Of a DNA stretch of 40,163 nt, positions 22,624 to 30,479 are shown in pieces. The DNA is from Candidatus Methylomirabilota bacterium. Its GTDB lineage: Bacteria > Methylomirabilota > Methylomirabilia > Rokubacteriales > DASRDR01. How positions within the stretch are numbered: the stretch's first letter is position 1; each line of letters opens with the position of its first letter. The notes beneath the pieces were generated by a model. The model worked only from the letters and a program-made list of their open reading frames with translations, ran no database searches and was not told the origin of the DNA. The position numbers and the translations under genes were made by a program. Location: the NCBI GenBank assembly GCA_036005065.1, contig DASYQW010000054.1, forward strand, positions 1 through 40,163, read 5' to 3'.

Positions 22624-23153
22624 GCCGCGACCGGCGCGTCCCGCCCGGGCCGCGGGGGGCGCCCGGTCGCGGTGCTCAGCAGATCGTGGACGACGGTGAC
22701 GAGCATCGACGCCGAGGCCAGGATCAGGGGACCCGAGAAGAAGAGATACCGGGGAAGCTCGATGGGCAGGGCGATCGTCCGCTGCCCCCACTCGAACAGG
22801 AGCATCGCCTTGACGCCATTGACGATGAGGAGCAAGCAGAAGACTCCGATGGCGAGCTGGGTCAGGCAGAGGATCACCTGGCGGGCGCCGGGGGCCAGGC
22901 GCCCCAGGAACGTCTCGACCTTGATGTGGAGCCCCTGCTTGAGGCCCAGGCTCGCCCCCACGAAGGTGCCCCAGATGAAGCAGTAGGTCGCGAACTCCTC
23001 GACCCACACGAGGGGGCGGTTGAACCCGTACCGGCTGACGACCTGGGCGAAGATGCAGAGGACGATCGCGCCCAGGCAGAGGCGGGCGACACCCAGCTCG
23101 ACTCGCCCGATCGCGGCGAGGAGCCGGGCATAGCCCTCGAGGAAGGCCTTCAC
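22620..23153 (-). CDS. dctQ: TRAP transporter small permease (DctQ)
   Basis: The 177-aa protein has the four membrane segments of DctQ: about 22-42, 57-75 (with WVEEFATYCFIWGTFVGAS, the best conserved part), 93-115 and 137-160. It bridges DctP and the large permease in the inner membrane. The start is GTG 23153; no strong ribosome site is visible. It begins 66 bases after the dctP stop and its stop overlaps the dctM ATG. Confidence 0.9.
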   Translation of the reverse strand: MKAFLEGYARLLAAIGRVELGVARLCLGAIVLCIFAQVVSRYGFNRPLVWVEEFATYCFIWGTFVGASLGLKQGLHIKVETFLGRLAPGARQVILCLTQLAIGVFCLLLIVNGVKAMLLFEWGQRTIALPIELPRYLFFSGPLILASASMLVTVVHDLLSTATGRPPRPGRDAPVAA

Positions 23154-23219
23154 GCGGCCCGCCGGCTCCGCTCTGCCCCGGCGGGAGGCAGCGGAAGCAG
23201 GGATCCCGGGATCAATCGT

Positions 23220-24206
23220 CTAGTTGATGTCCTGGACCTTCTGCCACAACCCCCGTGGCCAGAGTCCCTCGGCCTCGGCCTTGCCGACGGCCTCCCGCAG
23301 TCGCTCCTGAAAGGGCCGGACGTCGACTTTGGCAAGCTTGGCCCCCTCGGCCTCCATCTTCTTGAGCGTCTCCTCGGCGACCCGGTCGCCCTCGCTCCGG
23401 GCCCAGGCCACGGATTCGCGGGCGGCCTCCTCCACCACCTTCCTGAGATCGGGCGGCAGGCTCTGGTAGGCCTTCTCGTTCATGGTGACGTGGGCGCTCG
23501 ACATGATGTGGTTCGATAGCGTGACGTTGGGCGCCGCCTCATGCATCTTCGCACCATAGGCGGCCGAGATCGGCCCTTCGCACCCCTCCACCACGCCGGT
23601 CTTCAGCGCCAGGTAGACCTCCCCCCAGGTCACGCGGGTCGGCCGCGTGCCGAGCGCCTCCCATACCATGAGGTACGCCTTGATCTCCGGCACCCGCATC
23701 TTCATGCCGCGCAGGGTATCGAGCCCGGCCAGCGGCTTCTTCGTGAAGATGACCCGCGGCTCGGTGGGCGCGGCCGCCAGGATGCGAAGGCCGTTCTGCT
23801 CCCGGAGCTTGTCCACCATGGCCCGATACGTCGGGCTCTCGAGGAACCGCGCCATGTGATCCTTGTCCCGGAACGTGAAGCCCCAGCCGAAGATGGCGAA
23901 CTCCTTGACCCAGTTGGCCCACCAGTCCAGGACGTCCCCGTAGCCCTGGATCGAGTTGGCCATCATCTGCTCGATCTGGGCGATGTCCCCGCCGAGCTGG
24001 TCGCAGCAGAAGTACTCCCATTTGAGCCGCCCGCTCGACTTCTGCTCGCTGAGCTCCACGAACTTGAGCGTGGTCTTGTCCAGTAGGCCCCGGCCGGGGT
24101 CGGAGCCACCGAAGCGGAGCTTGAACTCCTGCGCCTCCGTCGGGGAGACGACCAGTGCCGAGAGAACGGCCACCATCAGGGAGAGCCACGGACCACGCCA
24201 TCGCAT
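23220..24206 (-). CDS. dctP: TRAP transporter solute-binding protein (DctP)
   Basis: The 328-aa periplasmic receptor starts with a Sec signal peptide (hydrophobic 7-21, then TEAQ). Characteristic blocks are LGGDIAQIEQMMANSIQGYGDV, LAGLDTLRGMKMRVPEIKAY, including Arg169-type ligand contact in MRVPE, and WGEVYLALKTGVVEGCEGP. The Arg suggests a carboxylate ligand, as in most DctP proteins. A second feature is CC in the YFCCDQLGG loop, which is uncommon for a periplasmic protein. ATG 24206 is preceded by AGGAGGAG. It is co-transcribed with a nitroreductase gene 37 bases upstream, so the imported acid may be a substrate for that enzyme. Confidence 0.92.
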   Translation of the reverse strand: MRWRGPWLSLMVAVLSALVVSPTEAQEFKLRFGGSDPGRGLLDKTTLKFVELSEQKSSGRLKWEYFCCDQLGGDIAQIEQMMANSIQGYGDVLDWWANWVKEFAIFGWGFTFRDKDHMARFLESPTYRAMVDKLREQNGLRILAAAPTEPRVIFTKKPLAGLDTLRGMKMRVPEIKAYLMVWEALGTRPTRVTWGEVYLALKTGVVEGCEGPISAAYGAKMHEAAPNVTLSNHIMSSAHVTMNEKAYQSLPPDLRKVVEEAARESVAWARSEGDRVAEETLKKMEAEGAKLAKVDVRPFQERLREAVGKAEAEGLWPRGLWQKVQDIN

Positions 24207-24243
24207 GACTCGCTCCTCCTGTGCCTGGTTGGGTTGGCCCGCA

Positions 24244-25005
24244 CTAGTCGATGCGGGATTCGTCGCGATACATCACCTTGTGCCGCGTCGTCTTGATCCA
24301 GTCGTCGATCTGGGCCTCGGTCATGTAACTCTCGGGGTTGAAGCGGTCCCAGCTCACGATCTGGTGGAGCGGTTTCTTCCACCGCTTGTAGGAAGGCTTC
24401 AAGGGCGGTCCGAAGCACATGACGTCGATGATGGCCAGGTCGTCGGGGACCGCCAGCAGTGGCTTGATCTGCCGCTGGATCTCCTCCTGCCCGATGGCGG
24501 TGATCCACCACACGGCGTATCCGAGCGCGGCCGCCGCCAGGTGGGCCGACATCGTGGAGGCCGCCACGCTCTGGAGCAGGATTCGCTCGGCGTTCTGCTT
24601 GTAGAGCCGGTCCAGCTCCGAGCCATCGTCGAGGATGGGGAAGGCGCGGACGAAGCGGAAATCCGCCACCACGACGATGCACCCGGGCGCGGTCTTCACG
24701 CCGTGGTAGTTGGGTGTGGGGAAGCCCATCCGGAGCTTGGCCCGCCGCTGCTGCTCCTCGACGAAGCAGGCGCCCAGCCGCTCCTTGACGGTGGAGTCGG
24801 TCACCACGATGTAGTGCCAGGGCTGGGCATTCGCTCCCGAGGGCGCGTGCCGGGCCGCCTCGAGGATCATCTCGAAGTGCTCGCGCGGCACCGCGTGGGG
24901 AGCGAAGGCGCGGTTGGTCATCCGGCTCCGGACCACCTCCATGAAGGCCTGGTAGCGGGCCACGTTGTCGAAGACGCTCGGGTCGGCGACGGCGGTGTCC
25001 GCCAT
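24244..25005 (-). CDS. Nitroreductase family FMN-dependent oxidoreductase
   Basis: The 253-aa protein has the nitroreductase fold: VVRSRMTNRAFAPHAVPREH (FMN-binding Arg), ARHAPSGANAQPWHYIVV (residues 50-68) and a later LAAAALGYAVWWITAI helix. Such proteins use NAD(P)H and FMN to reduce nitroaromatics, quinones, enones or to dehalogenate iodotyrosine. A positively charged segment (KPSYKRWKKP) near residue 203 is typical of the longer subfamily. ATG 25005 is preceded by GGAGG. It heads the TRAP operon, with a promoter at 25078-25107, so it likely acts on the imported compound; that compound is not known. Confidence 0.85.
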   Translation of the reverse strand: MADTAVADPSVFDNVARYQAFMEVVRSRMTNRAFAPHAVPREHFEMILEAARHAPSGANAQPWHYIVVTDSTVKERLGACFVEEQQRRAKLRMGFPTPNYHGVKTAPGCIVVVADFRFVRAFPILDDGSELDRLYKQNAERILLQSVAASTMSAHLAAAALGYAVWWITAIGQEEIQRQIKPLLAVPDDLAIIDVMCFGPPLKPSYKRWKKPLHQIVSWDRFNPESYMTEAQIDDWIKTTRHKVMYRDESRID

Positions 25006-25077
25006 GGATCCCTCCGTTCGGCAGCGTCATGACCGCCGAGAACCGGTTCCCGGGGGCGGTTCGCGGCGGGTGGCTGC

Positions 25078-25107
25078 ACAGTAGCCGGGCCGTCGGAGCG
25101 CTGTCAA
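25078..25107 (-). promoter_or_regulatory. Sigma-70 promoter of the nitroreductase-TRAP operon
   Basis: A perfect TTGACA (25107-25102) is followed 18 bases later by TACTGT (25083-25078) on the minus strand, 72 bases before the nitroreductase ATG. The -10 box keeps only the three most important bases. Confidence 0.5.
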
Positions 25108-25142
25108 GCGCGCGACCGGAGATGCCGTCGAACGCCGGCCGC

Positions 25143-25172
25143 TTGCCGGAGCCGGCGGCGGTGGTCTATCAT
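25143..25172 (+). promoter_or_regulatory. Putative promoter of the HD hydrolase operon
   Basis: TTGCCG (25143-25148) and TATCAT (25167-25172) are 18 bases apart, 68 bases before ATG 25241. The -10 box matches five of six consensus bases; the -35 box matches four. It faces away from the nitroreductase promoter in the same 235-bp gap. Confidence 0.4.
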
Positions 25173-25240
25173 GCGGCGGCTGAAGGCGATGCCGCGGGCG
25201 GACGCGCAGCCTCCCCCCAGGATGGGGTAACCTAGAGCGC

Positions 25241-25816
25241 ATGGCGATCTTCACGGCCAGGACGGAGCGGGCCATCGCGGCCGCCGTCGAGGCCCATCAG
25301 GGCCAGATCCGGAAGGGCGACCGCCAGATGCCGTACATCGTGCACCCGGTGACGGTGGCGCTGATCCTCTCCCGTTACACCGACGACGAGGACACGATCA
25401 TCGCGGGTCTGCTCCACGACGTGCTGGAGGACACGGCCCTGTCGGCGGAGACCATCGAGCGCGAGTTCGGGGCCAAGGTTCTGGGCACGGTGAAGGACGT
25501 CACCGAGCCGGACCTGCCGGGCTTGTCGTGGGACACCCGGAAAGCCCGGTACCTGCGCAACCTCGAGCGCGCCCCCCGCGGGTCGCTCCTGGTCGCCACC
25601 GCCGACAAGATCGCCAACCTCATCTCGATGATCGCCGCCCACGCCTGGCAGGGTGACAGCCTCTGGGAGCGCTTCCACGCGCCACCGGCACAGAAGCTGG
25701 CCTTCTACCGGCAGGTCCACGACATGGTGCGGGCAGCGTGGCCCGCCTGCCCGATGCTCCACGAATTTCGGAACCGCCTCGAGGAAGCGGAGCGGAAGCT
25801 CCTGCGCCGGCCGTGA
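25241..25816 (+). CDS. HD-domain hydrolase, MESH1/SpoT-like (p)ppGpp hydrolase
   Basis: The 191-aa protein is a stand-alone HD domain. H35 (YIVHPV), H59-D60 (LLHDVLED) and D122 (ADKIANL) are the metal ligands, at almost the same positions as in the small alarmone hydrolase MESH1 (H35, H61, D62, D122). No synthetase, TGS or ACT domain is present. The expected reaction is removal of pyrophosphate from (p)ppGpp with Mn2+ in the cytoplasm; MESH1 relatives may also cleave NADPH. Its TGA overlaps the ATG of the next gene (TGATG), so it is made together with an M20 amidohydrolase. The precise substrate is inferred. Confidence 0.82.
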   Translation: MAIFTARTERAIAAAVEAHQGQIRKGDRQMPYIVHPVTVALILSRYTDDEDTIIAGLLHDVLEDTALSAETIEREFGAKVLGTVKDVTEPDLPGLSWDTRKARYLRNLERAPRGSLLVATADKIANLISMIAAHAWQGDSLWERFHAPPAQKLAFYRQVHDMVRAAWPACPMLHEFRNRLEEAERKLLRRP

Positions 25817-27051
25817 TGGTTCGGATCAACCGAGCCCGCCTGGAGGCGGCGTTTCACGAGCAGGCGCGCATCGGCGCCACCGCCGGCGGCGGCCTCACCC
25901 GGCTGGCCCTCTCCGACGAGGACAAGGTGATCCGCGACCGCATGGTGGACTGGCTCGAGGGCGCCGGGTGTACGGTCCGCGTCGACCGGATGGGGAACAT
26001 GTTCGGGCGGCGGGCGGGAGCGCCGGACCGCGGCGCCCTCCCGCCCGTGGTCATGGGCTCCCACGTCGACTCGGTCCCGACCGGCGGCCGCTTCGACGGG
26101 GTACTGGGCGTCCTCTGCGCGCTGGAAGCGATCCGGGCCCTCGACGACGCCGCGACACGCACGCGCCATCCGATCGAGCTGGCCATCTTCACGAACGAGG
26201 AGGGGGCGCGCTTCCAGCCCGCCATGCTCGGCTCGGCGGTCATGGCCGGCAAGGTCTCCCTGGAAGACGCCTACAACAAACGCGACCGCCATGGCCTCCG
26301 GCTGGTGGACGAGCTGGAACGGATCGGCTACCTCGGTGCCGAGCCCTGCATCCCCCGCCCCATGCGCGCCTACCTCGAGCTCCACATCGAGCAGGGCCCC
26401 TTTCTCGAAGAGGCCGGCCTGTCGGTCGGAGTCGTCGAGGGCATCGTCGGGATCGCCTGGTCCCGAATTACGTTCCACGGCTCCCAGGATCACGCCGGGC
26501 CGACCCCGATGCGGACGCGGCGCGACGCCCTGGTCGCCGGCGCCGAGCTCGTGAAGGCCGTGCGGCTCATTCCGCTTCAGATCGGCCACGAGATGGTGGG
26601 CACGGTGGGCTGGCTCGACGTCCATCCGAACATCGTCAACGCGATCCCCGGCAAGGTCGTGATGACCGCCGACCTGCGGGCGGCGGACGACGCCGACCTC
26701 GACCGCGCGCTCGCCGACCTGGAGGTGGCCGTGCGGGACGCCGCCGCCGCCGAAGGCGTGAGACTGGAGTACGAGCCGCTCATGCGGGTTCCGCGGACCC
26801 GCTTCGCGCCCGAAGTGGTCGACGCCGTCGAGGAAGCGGCCAAGGCCCTGGGGGTCGGCTACCGGCGCATGCTCTCAGGAGCCGGCCACGACGCGCAGCA
26901 CATGGCCACCCTCTGCCCGACCGGCATGGTCTTCGTTCCCTCGATCGGCGGCAAGAGCCATTGCGAGGACGAGGCCACCCACTTCGACGACATCGAGCAG
27001 GGCGCCAATGTGCTCCTCCGGGCCGCGCTCGCGCTGGCCGGCCCTGCGTGA
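25816..27051 (+). CDS. M20 family zinc amidohydrolase (N-carbamoyl-L-amino acid hydrolase / allantoate amidohydrolase type)
   Basis: The 411-aa protein has the bimetal site of the HyuC/AllC group: H83 (SHVDSV), D94 (GGRFDGVLGV), E128-E129 (TNEEGARF), H190 (ELHIEQGP) and H382 (GGKSHCEDE). The dimerisation domain lies between about 212 and 325 (HGSQDHAGPTPM). Members hydrolyse N-carbamoyl amino acids, ureidopropionate or allantoate to release CO2 and ammonia. ATG 25816 overlaps the HD gene stop; an upstream in-frame start at 25738 would only add sequence from the HD gene. Two MFS genes follow at 21 bases and may import the substrate. Confidence 0.88.
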   Translation: MVRINRARLEAAFHEQARIGATAGGGLTRLALSDEDKVIRDRMVDWLEGAGCTVRVDRMGNMFGRRAGAPDRGALPPVVMGSHVDSVPTGGRFDGVLGVLCALEAIRALDDAATRTRHPIELAIFTNEEGARFQPAMLGSAVMAGKVSLEDAYNKRDRHGLRLVDELERIGYLGAEPCIPRPMRAYLELHIEQGPFLEEAGLSVGVVEGIVGIAWSRITFHGSQDHAGPTPMRTRRDALVAGAELVKAVRLIPLQIGHEMVGTVGWLDVHPNIVNAIPGKVVMTADLRAADDADLDRALADLEVAVRDAAAAEGVRLEYEPLMRVPRTRFAPEVVDAVEEAAKALGVGYRRMLSGAGHDAQHMATLCPTGMVFVPSIGGKSHCEDEATHFDDIEQGANVLLRAALALAGPA

Positions 27052-27072
27052 GCCCTGACCGGCGCTCCTAAG

Positions 27073-28380
27073 GTGCCGTCGCCCGCCGACGGCCAGAGAC
27101 CCGCGGCGGAGTCCGGCGCCGGCGCGCCGGCTCGGCTGGCCCGCGCGTGGTGGCGGGGTCTGCTCGACGACGTCCGCCACTGGGCGAAGGCCAGCCGGCT
27201 CGGCCGGGATTTCTGGGTGTTCGTGCTCGCCTCGTGCGTGTCCAGCTTCGGCATCGTGATCTTTCTGCTGCTCTACAGCCTGTATCTGCTGGACCTCGGC
27301 TTCGACGACAAATTCCTCGGGCTGATGACGACTGCGACGACCCTCGGCAGCATCGCCGGCACGCTGCCGGCCGGGCTGCTGATCGCGCGCCTCGGGCCGA
27401 AGACGACCGTGCTCGGGTGCGTCGCGGGCACCGCGGTCGTCTATGCCGTGCAGGCGGTGGTGGTGGGCCAGGCGGCCTTGCTCGCCTTCGCCTTCCTCAG
27501 CGGCGCCATCGGGGCGGTGTGGGCCGTCTCGATCGCCGTCGTCGTCTCCCACCTGACCACCGTCGAGACGCGGGCCCACGGCTTCAGCCTGTTCTTCGCC
27601 GCGAGCATCGGGACGGGGGTGCTGGCCGACGCCATCGGCGGCGAGTTGCCCGGCTGGCTGACGCCGCTGGCGTCCCCGACCGACCCGACCCACGGCAAGC
27701 AGGCGGCCCTGCTCCTGGCCGCCGCCCTGGCGGCGCTGGCCATCTGGCCGGCGGCGCGGCTAGGCATCAGCGGGGATGCCAGCGCCGAGCGCACGTCCTA
27801 TCCCCGCGGGCCGTTCGTGGTCCGGTTCCTGATCCCGCTGGTCGTGTGGAATCTCGCGATCGGGACCATCAACCCCTTCACCGGTGCGTACCTCGCGCAA
27901 TACCTGAAGATGTCGGTGCGCCACATCGGAGTCGACCTGGCCGGAAGCGAGCTGGCCCAGGCGGTGGGTCTCCTGCTGGTGCCGGTGATGCTCCGGAGGC
28001 TCGGCCCGGTGCCCTCGATCGTGCGCATGCAGCTCCTGGCCGGGCTGGCGCTGGGGACCCTGGCGATCTGGCCGTCCGTCCTGGCGGCCGGGTTGAGCCT
28101 GGCCGGCTACATGGCCTTCCAGTCGATGACCGGGCCCGGCCTCAACACGATCCTGATGAACCGGGTGACGGCGGCCGAGCGGAGCGGCGCCGCCGCGTTG
28201 CTGTCCCTGGCCACCTTCTCGGCGCAGGCGGGGGCATCCGCGGTGGCCGGGGACGCGCTCAAGCGCTTCGGCTATCCGCTCGTGTTGACCGTGGCGGCGG
28301 TCATCGCGGCCGGCGCCGCGCTGCTGTCGAAGGTGGTGCTGCAGCGAGTCGTCCGACCGCTCGATGTCCCGCCGGCATGA
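27073..28380 (+). CDS. MFS transporter, first of a tandem paralogous pair
   Basis: The 435-aa protein has 12 predicted membrane segments. It shares long stretches with the next gene, for example FxxFLLLYSLYLLDLGF, SYPRGPF and AQYLKM. An extended N-terminus of about 45 residues, rich in Ala, Gly and Arg, precedes helix 1. The start is GTG 27073; a later start is possible because no ribosome site is obvious. It lies 21 bases behind the amidohydrolase gene and overlaps the next by ATGA. The substrate is unknown; the operon suggests a carbamoyl amino acid or related compound. Confidence 0.85.
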   Translation: MPSPADGQRPAAESGAGAPARLARAWWRGLLDDVRHWAKASRLGRDFWVFVLASCVSSFGIVIFLLLYSLYLLDLGFDDKFLGLMTTATTLGSIAGTLPAGLLIARLGPKTTVLGCVAGTAVVYAVQAVVVGQAALLAFAFLSGAIGAVWAVSIAVVVSHLTTVETRAHGFSLFFAASIGTGVLADAIGGELPGWLTPLASPTDPTHGKQAALLLAAALAALAIWPAARLGISGDASAERTSYPRGPFVVRFLIPLVVWNLAIGTINPFTGAYLAQYLKMSVRHIGVDLAGSELAQAVGLLLVPVMLRRLGPVPSIVRMQLLAGLALGTLAIWPSVLAAGLSLAGYMAFQSMTGPGLNTILMNRVTAAERSGAAALLSLATFSAQAGASAVAGDALKRFGYPLVLTVAAVIAAGAALLSKVVLQRVVRPLDVPPA

Positions 28381-29597
28381 CGTCCATCCGCTGGCAGACT
28401 CTCCGATCCCGCTGGGCGCTCCTCCGCCTGTCGGGCACCTTCTGGCTGTTCGTGGCCGTGTCGCACCTGTTCACGTTCGGCATCTACGTCTTCGTCCTGC
28501 TCTACAACCTCTACCTGCTGGACCGCGGGTTCAAGGAAGACTTCCTCGGGTTCATCACCAGCGCGTGGACGCTCGGCAACGTCGCCGGGACGCTGGTGGC
28601 CGTCGGCGTCAGCCGCCGTCTCGGCCTCAAGCGGACGCTCCTGGCGTGCTTCGCCGGCATGGCGGTGGTGTCGGCGATGCGCGCCCTGGTCGTCGGAAAG
28701 GCGGCGCTGCTCGGCTCCGCCTTCCTGGGGGGCATCACCTTCGCCCTGTGGGTCATCTCCCTTCCGGTGACCCTGTCCCAGCTGACCTCCGTGGAGCTCC
28801 GGACGGTAGGCTTCAGCGCCTACCTGGCGTCGGGCATCGGAATGGGGATGTTCGCCGACGCGGTGGGTGGGTGGCTGCCGGGCTGGCTCGGGCCGGTGAT
28901 CGGCACCACCACGCCGGTGAAGACCAAGCAGGCCGCGCTGCTGGTCGGCTGCGCGATCTCCGCGGTCGCCATCTGGCCGGCCCTCCACCTGCCTCTCGCC
29001 CCGATCGACCGGCTGGCCAAGACCTCCTACCCGCGGGGCCCGTTCATCCTGCGCTTCCTCTTCGCGCTGGCCCTCCTCAACCTCGGGACGGGAGCGTTCA
29101 ATCCGTTCGCCAACGCCTACTTCGCGCAATACCTGAAGATGCCGGTCCACGAGATCGGGCTCGTCTTCTCGGCCGGCCAGCTGGCCCAGGTAGGCGCCAT
29201 TCTCCTCGCCCCCGTCATCGTGCGACGGCTCGGTCAGGTGCGAGGGATCATGGTCATCGAGATCTTCACGGGGCTCTCGCTGGCGTTCCTGGCGGCGGGG
29301 CCGGTCGGCCTGGTCGCCGCCATGGGCTACGCCGGCTACCTGGCCTTCCAGTGGATGGACGAGCCCGTCATGGAAAGCCTCCTGATGACGCAGGTGGCGC
29401 CGGCCCAGCGGAGCGGGGCCGCGGCGCTGATGTACATGGTCATCTTCTGCGCGAACGCGATGGCGGCGCCGCTGGCGGGTACGGCGCTCACGGGGTACGG
29501 CTACCCGCTCGTCATGGCCACGGCAGCGGCCTGCCTGGTGCTCGGGGGCCTCGCGTTCGGGCTCCTGCTGAGACGCTATGAGCCGGGAAGTCGCTGA
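28377..29597 (+). CDS. MFS transporter, second of a tandem paralogous pair
   Basis: The 406-aa protein is a 12-helix MFS permease and a clear paralogue of the gene before it: GIYVFVLLYNLYLLDRGF, GGWLPGWLGP, SYPRGPFILRF, NPFANAYFAQYLKM and QRSGAAALM all have partners at matching positions in the first copy. It lacks that copy's long N-terminal extension. ATG 28377 overlaps the stop of the first copy (ATGA), so both are produced together and may form a pair or serve related substrates. Its stop is 30 bases before the methyltransferase gene. Confidence 0.87.
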   Translation: MTSIRWQTLRSRWALLRLSGTFWLFVAVSHLFTFGIYVFVLLYNLYLLDRGFKEDFLGFITSAWTLGNVAGTLVAVGVSRRLGLKRTLLACFAGMAVVSAMRALVVGKAALLGSAFLGGITFALWVISLPVTLSQLTSVELRTVGFSAYLASGIGMGMFADAVGGWLPGWLGPVIGTTTPVKTKQAALLVGCAISAVAIWPALHLPLAPIDRLAKTSYPRGPFILRFLFALALLNLGTGAFNPFANAYFAQYLKMPVHEIGLVFSAGQLAQVGAILLAPVIVRRLGQVRGIMVIEIFTGLSLAFLAAGPVGLVAAMGYAGYLAFQWMDEPVMESLLMTQVAPAQRSGAAALMYMVIFCANAMAAPLAGTALTGYGYPLVMATAAACLVLGGLAFGLLLRRYEPGSR

Positions 29598-29612
29598 GCC
29601 CCGCCCACCCGG

Positions 29613-29628
29613 CCGACCTTCCGGTCGG
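29613..29628. other. Hairpin over the translation start of the methyltransferase gene
   Basis: CCGACC (29613-29618), loop TTCC, GGTCGG (29623-29628) form a perfect 6-bp stem ending at the possible GTG start and 2 bases before ATG 29631. It takes the place where a ribosome site would be; none is visible. Confidence 0.4.
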
Positions 29629-29630
29629 TG

Positions 29631-30476
29631 ATGGCTTCCGACGACGCTGGCCCGTTCGGGGACACGCCGCAGACGTCGTATGTCGCGCCGCTGGACCTGT
29701 TTCACCGATTCGCCGAGCCCGAGTTGCGGGCCTTGATCGGCGATCTCGGCCTGAAGAGCGGCGATGTCGTCCTCGATGCCGGCTGCGGCACTGGCGTGGC
29801 GACGCAATGGCTGGCCCAGCACGTCATGCCTGACGGACTCGCGATCGGCATCGATCTTTCTACGGATCACGTCCAACGGGCTCGACGCCGAGCGAGACCC
29901 GAGGGCCTGCCACTGGCGTTCCTGCAAGCCGACCTGACGAGCATCCCGTTGACGGCGCGACGATTCGACCTGATCTGGTGCAGCAACACGATCATTCATC
30001 TGTGCGACGCGCTCGACGGAGCGAGGACGCTGGTGCGGCTTCTTCGTCCCGGCGGTCGGCTCGCCCTGGCCCAGAGTCTGTTTCTGCCGGAGATGGTCTT
30101 TGCCTGGGACGAGCGCCTGGAGAAAGAAACGGTGCAGGCCTGCCGTCGATACTATCGCGATCAGTACGGTCTGGATGAGCGCGATACGACGGCCATGCGA
30201 AACCTGCTCGGCCTGCTGCAACGGGCCGGACTCGGAAAGACGACGGTCAAGACGGTCGTGATCGAGCGAGCAGCGCCACTGACGAGCGAGGACGAAGCGT
30301 ATTTCCTGGACGGCCTCTTCAGGGCCCACTGGGGGAGCCGGCTGCGTCCCTACCTGTCACCGGACGACTGGGCAGAGCTCGAGCGATTGTGCGATCCCGA
30401 CTCTCCCCGGTACTGCTTGCGGCGTCCGGATTTTCACCACCTGCAGACGTACACGGTGGTGATCGGCGGCGTGTAG
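29631..30476 (+). CDS. Class I SAM-dependent methyltransferase
   Basis: The 281-aa protein has the Rossmann SAM site: motif I DAGCGTG at 49-55, the acidic end of strand 2 in GIDLS, then QADLTSIPL and FDLIWCSNTIIHL, and a RLLRPGGRLALAQ strand. The C-terminal 100 residues are helical and not recognised. The substrate is unknown. ATG 29631 and GTG 29628 are both possible; neither has a clear ribosome site and a small hairpin precedes them. It follows the MFS pair by 33 bases. Its stop is only 3 bases from the stop of the convergent radical SAM gene. Base composition is somewhat less GC-rich than the MFS genes. Confidence 0.8.
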   Translation: MASDDAGPFGDTPQTSYVAPLDLFHRFAEPELRALIGDLGLKSGDVVLDAGCGTGVATQWLAQHVMPDGLAIGIDLSTDHVQRARRRARPEGLPLAFLQADLTSIPLTARRFDLIWCSNTIIHLCDALDGARTLVRLLRPGGRLALAQSLFLPEMVFAWDERLEKETVQACRRYYRDQYGLDERDTTAMRNLLGLLQRAGLGKTTVKTVVIERAAPLTSEDEAYFLDGLFRAHWGSRLRPYLSPDDWAELERLCDPDSPRYCLRRPDFHHLQTYTVVIGGV

Positions 30477-30479
30477 TTC

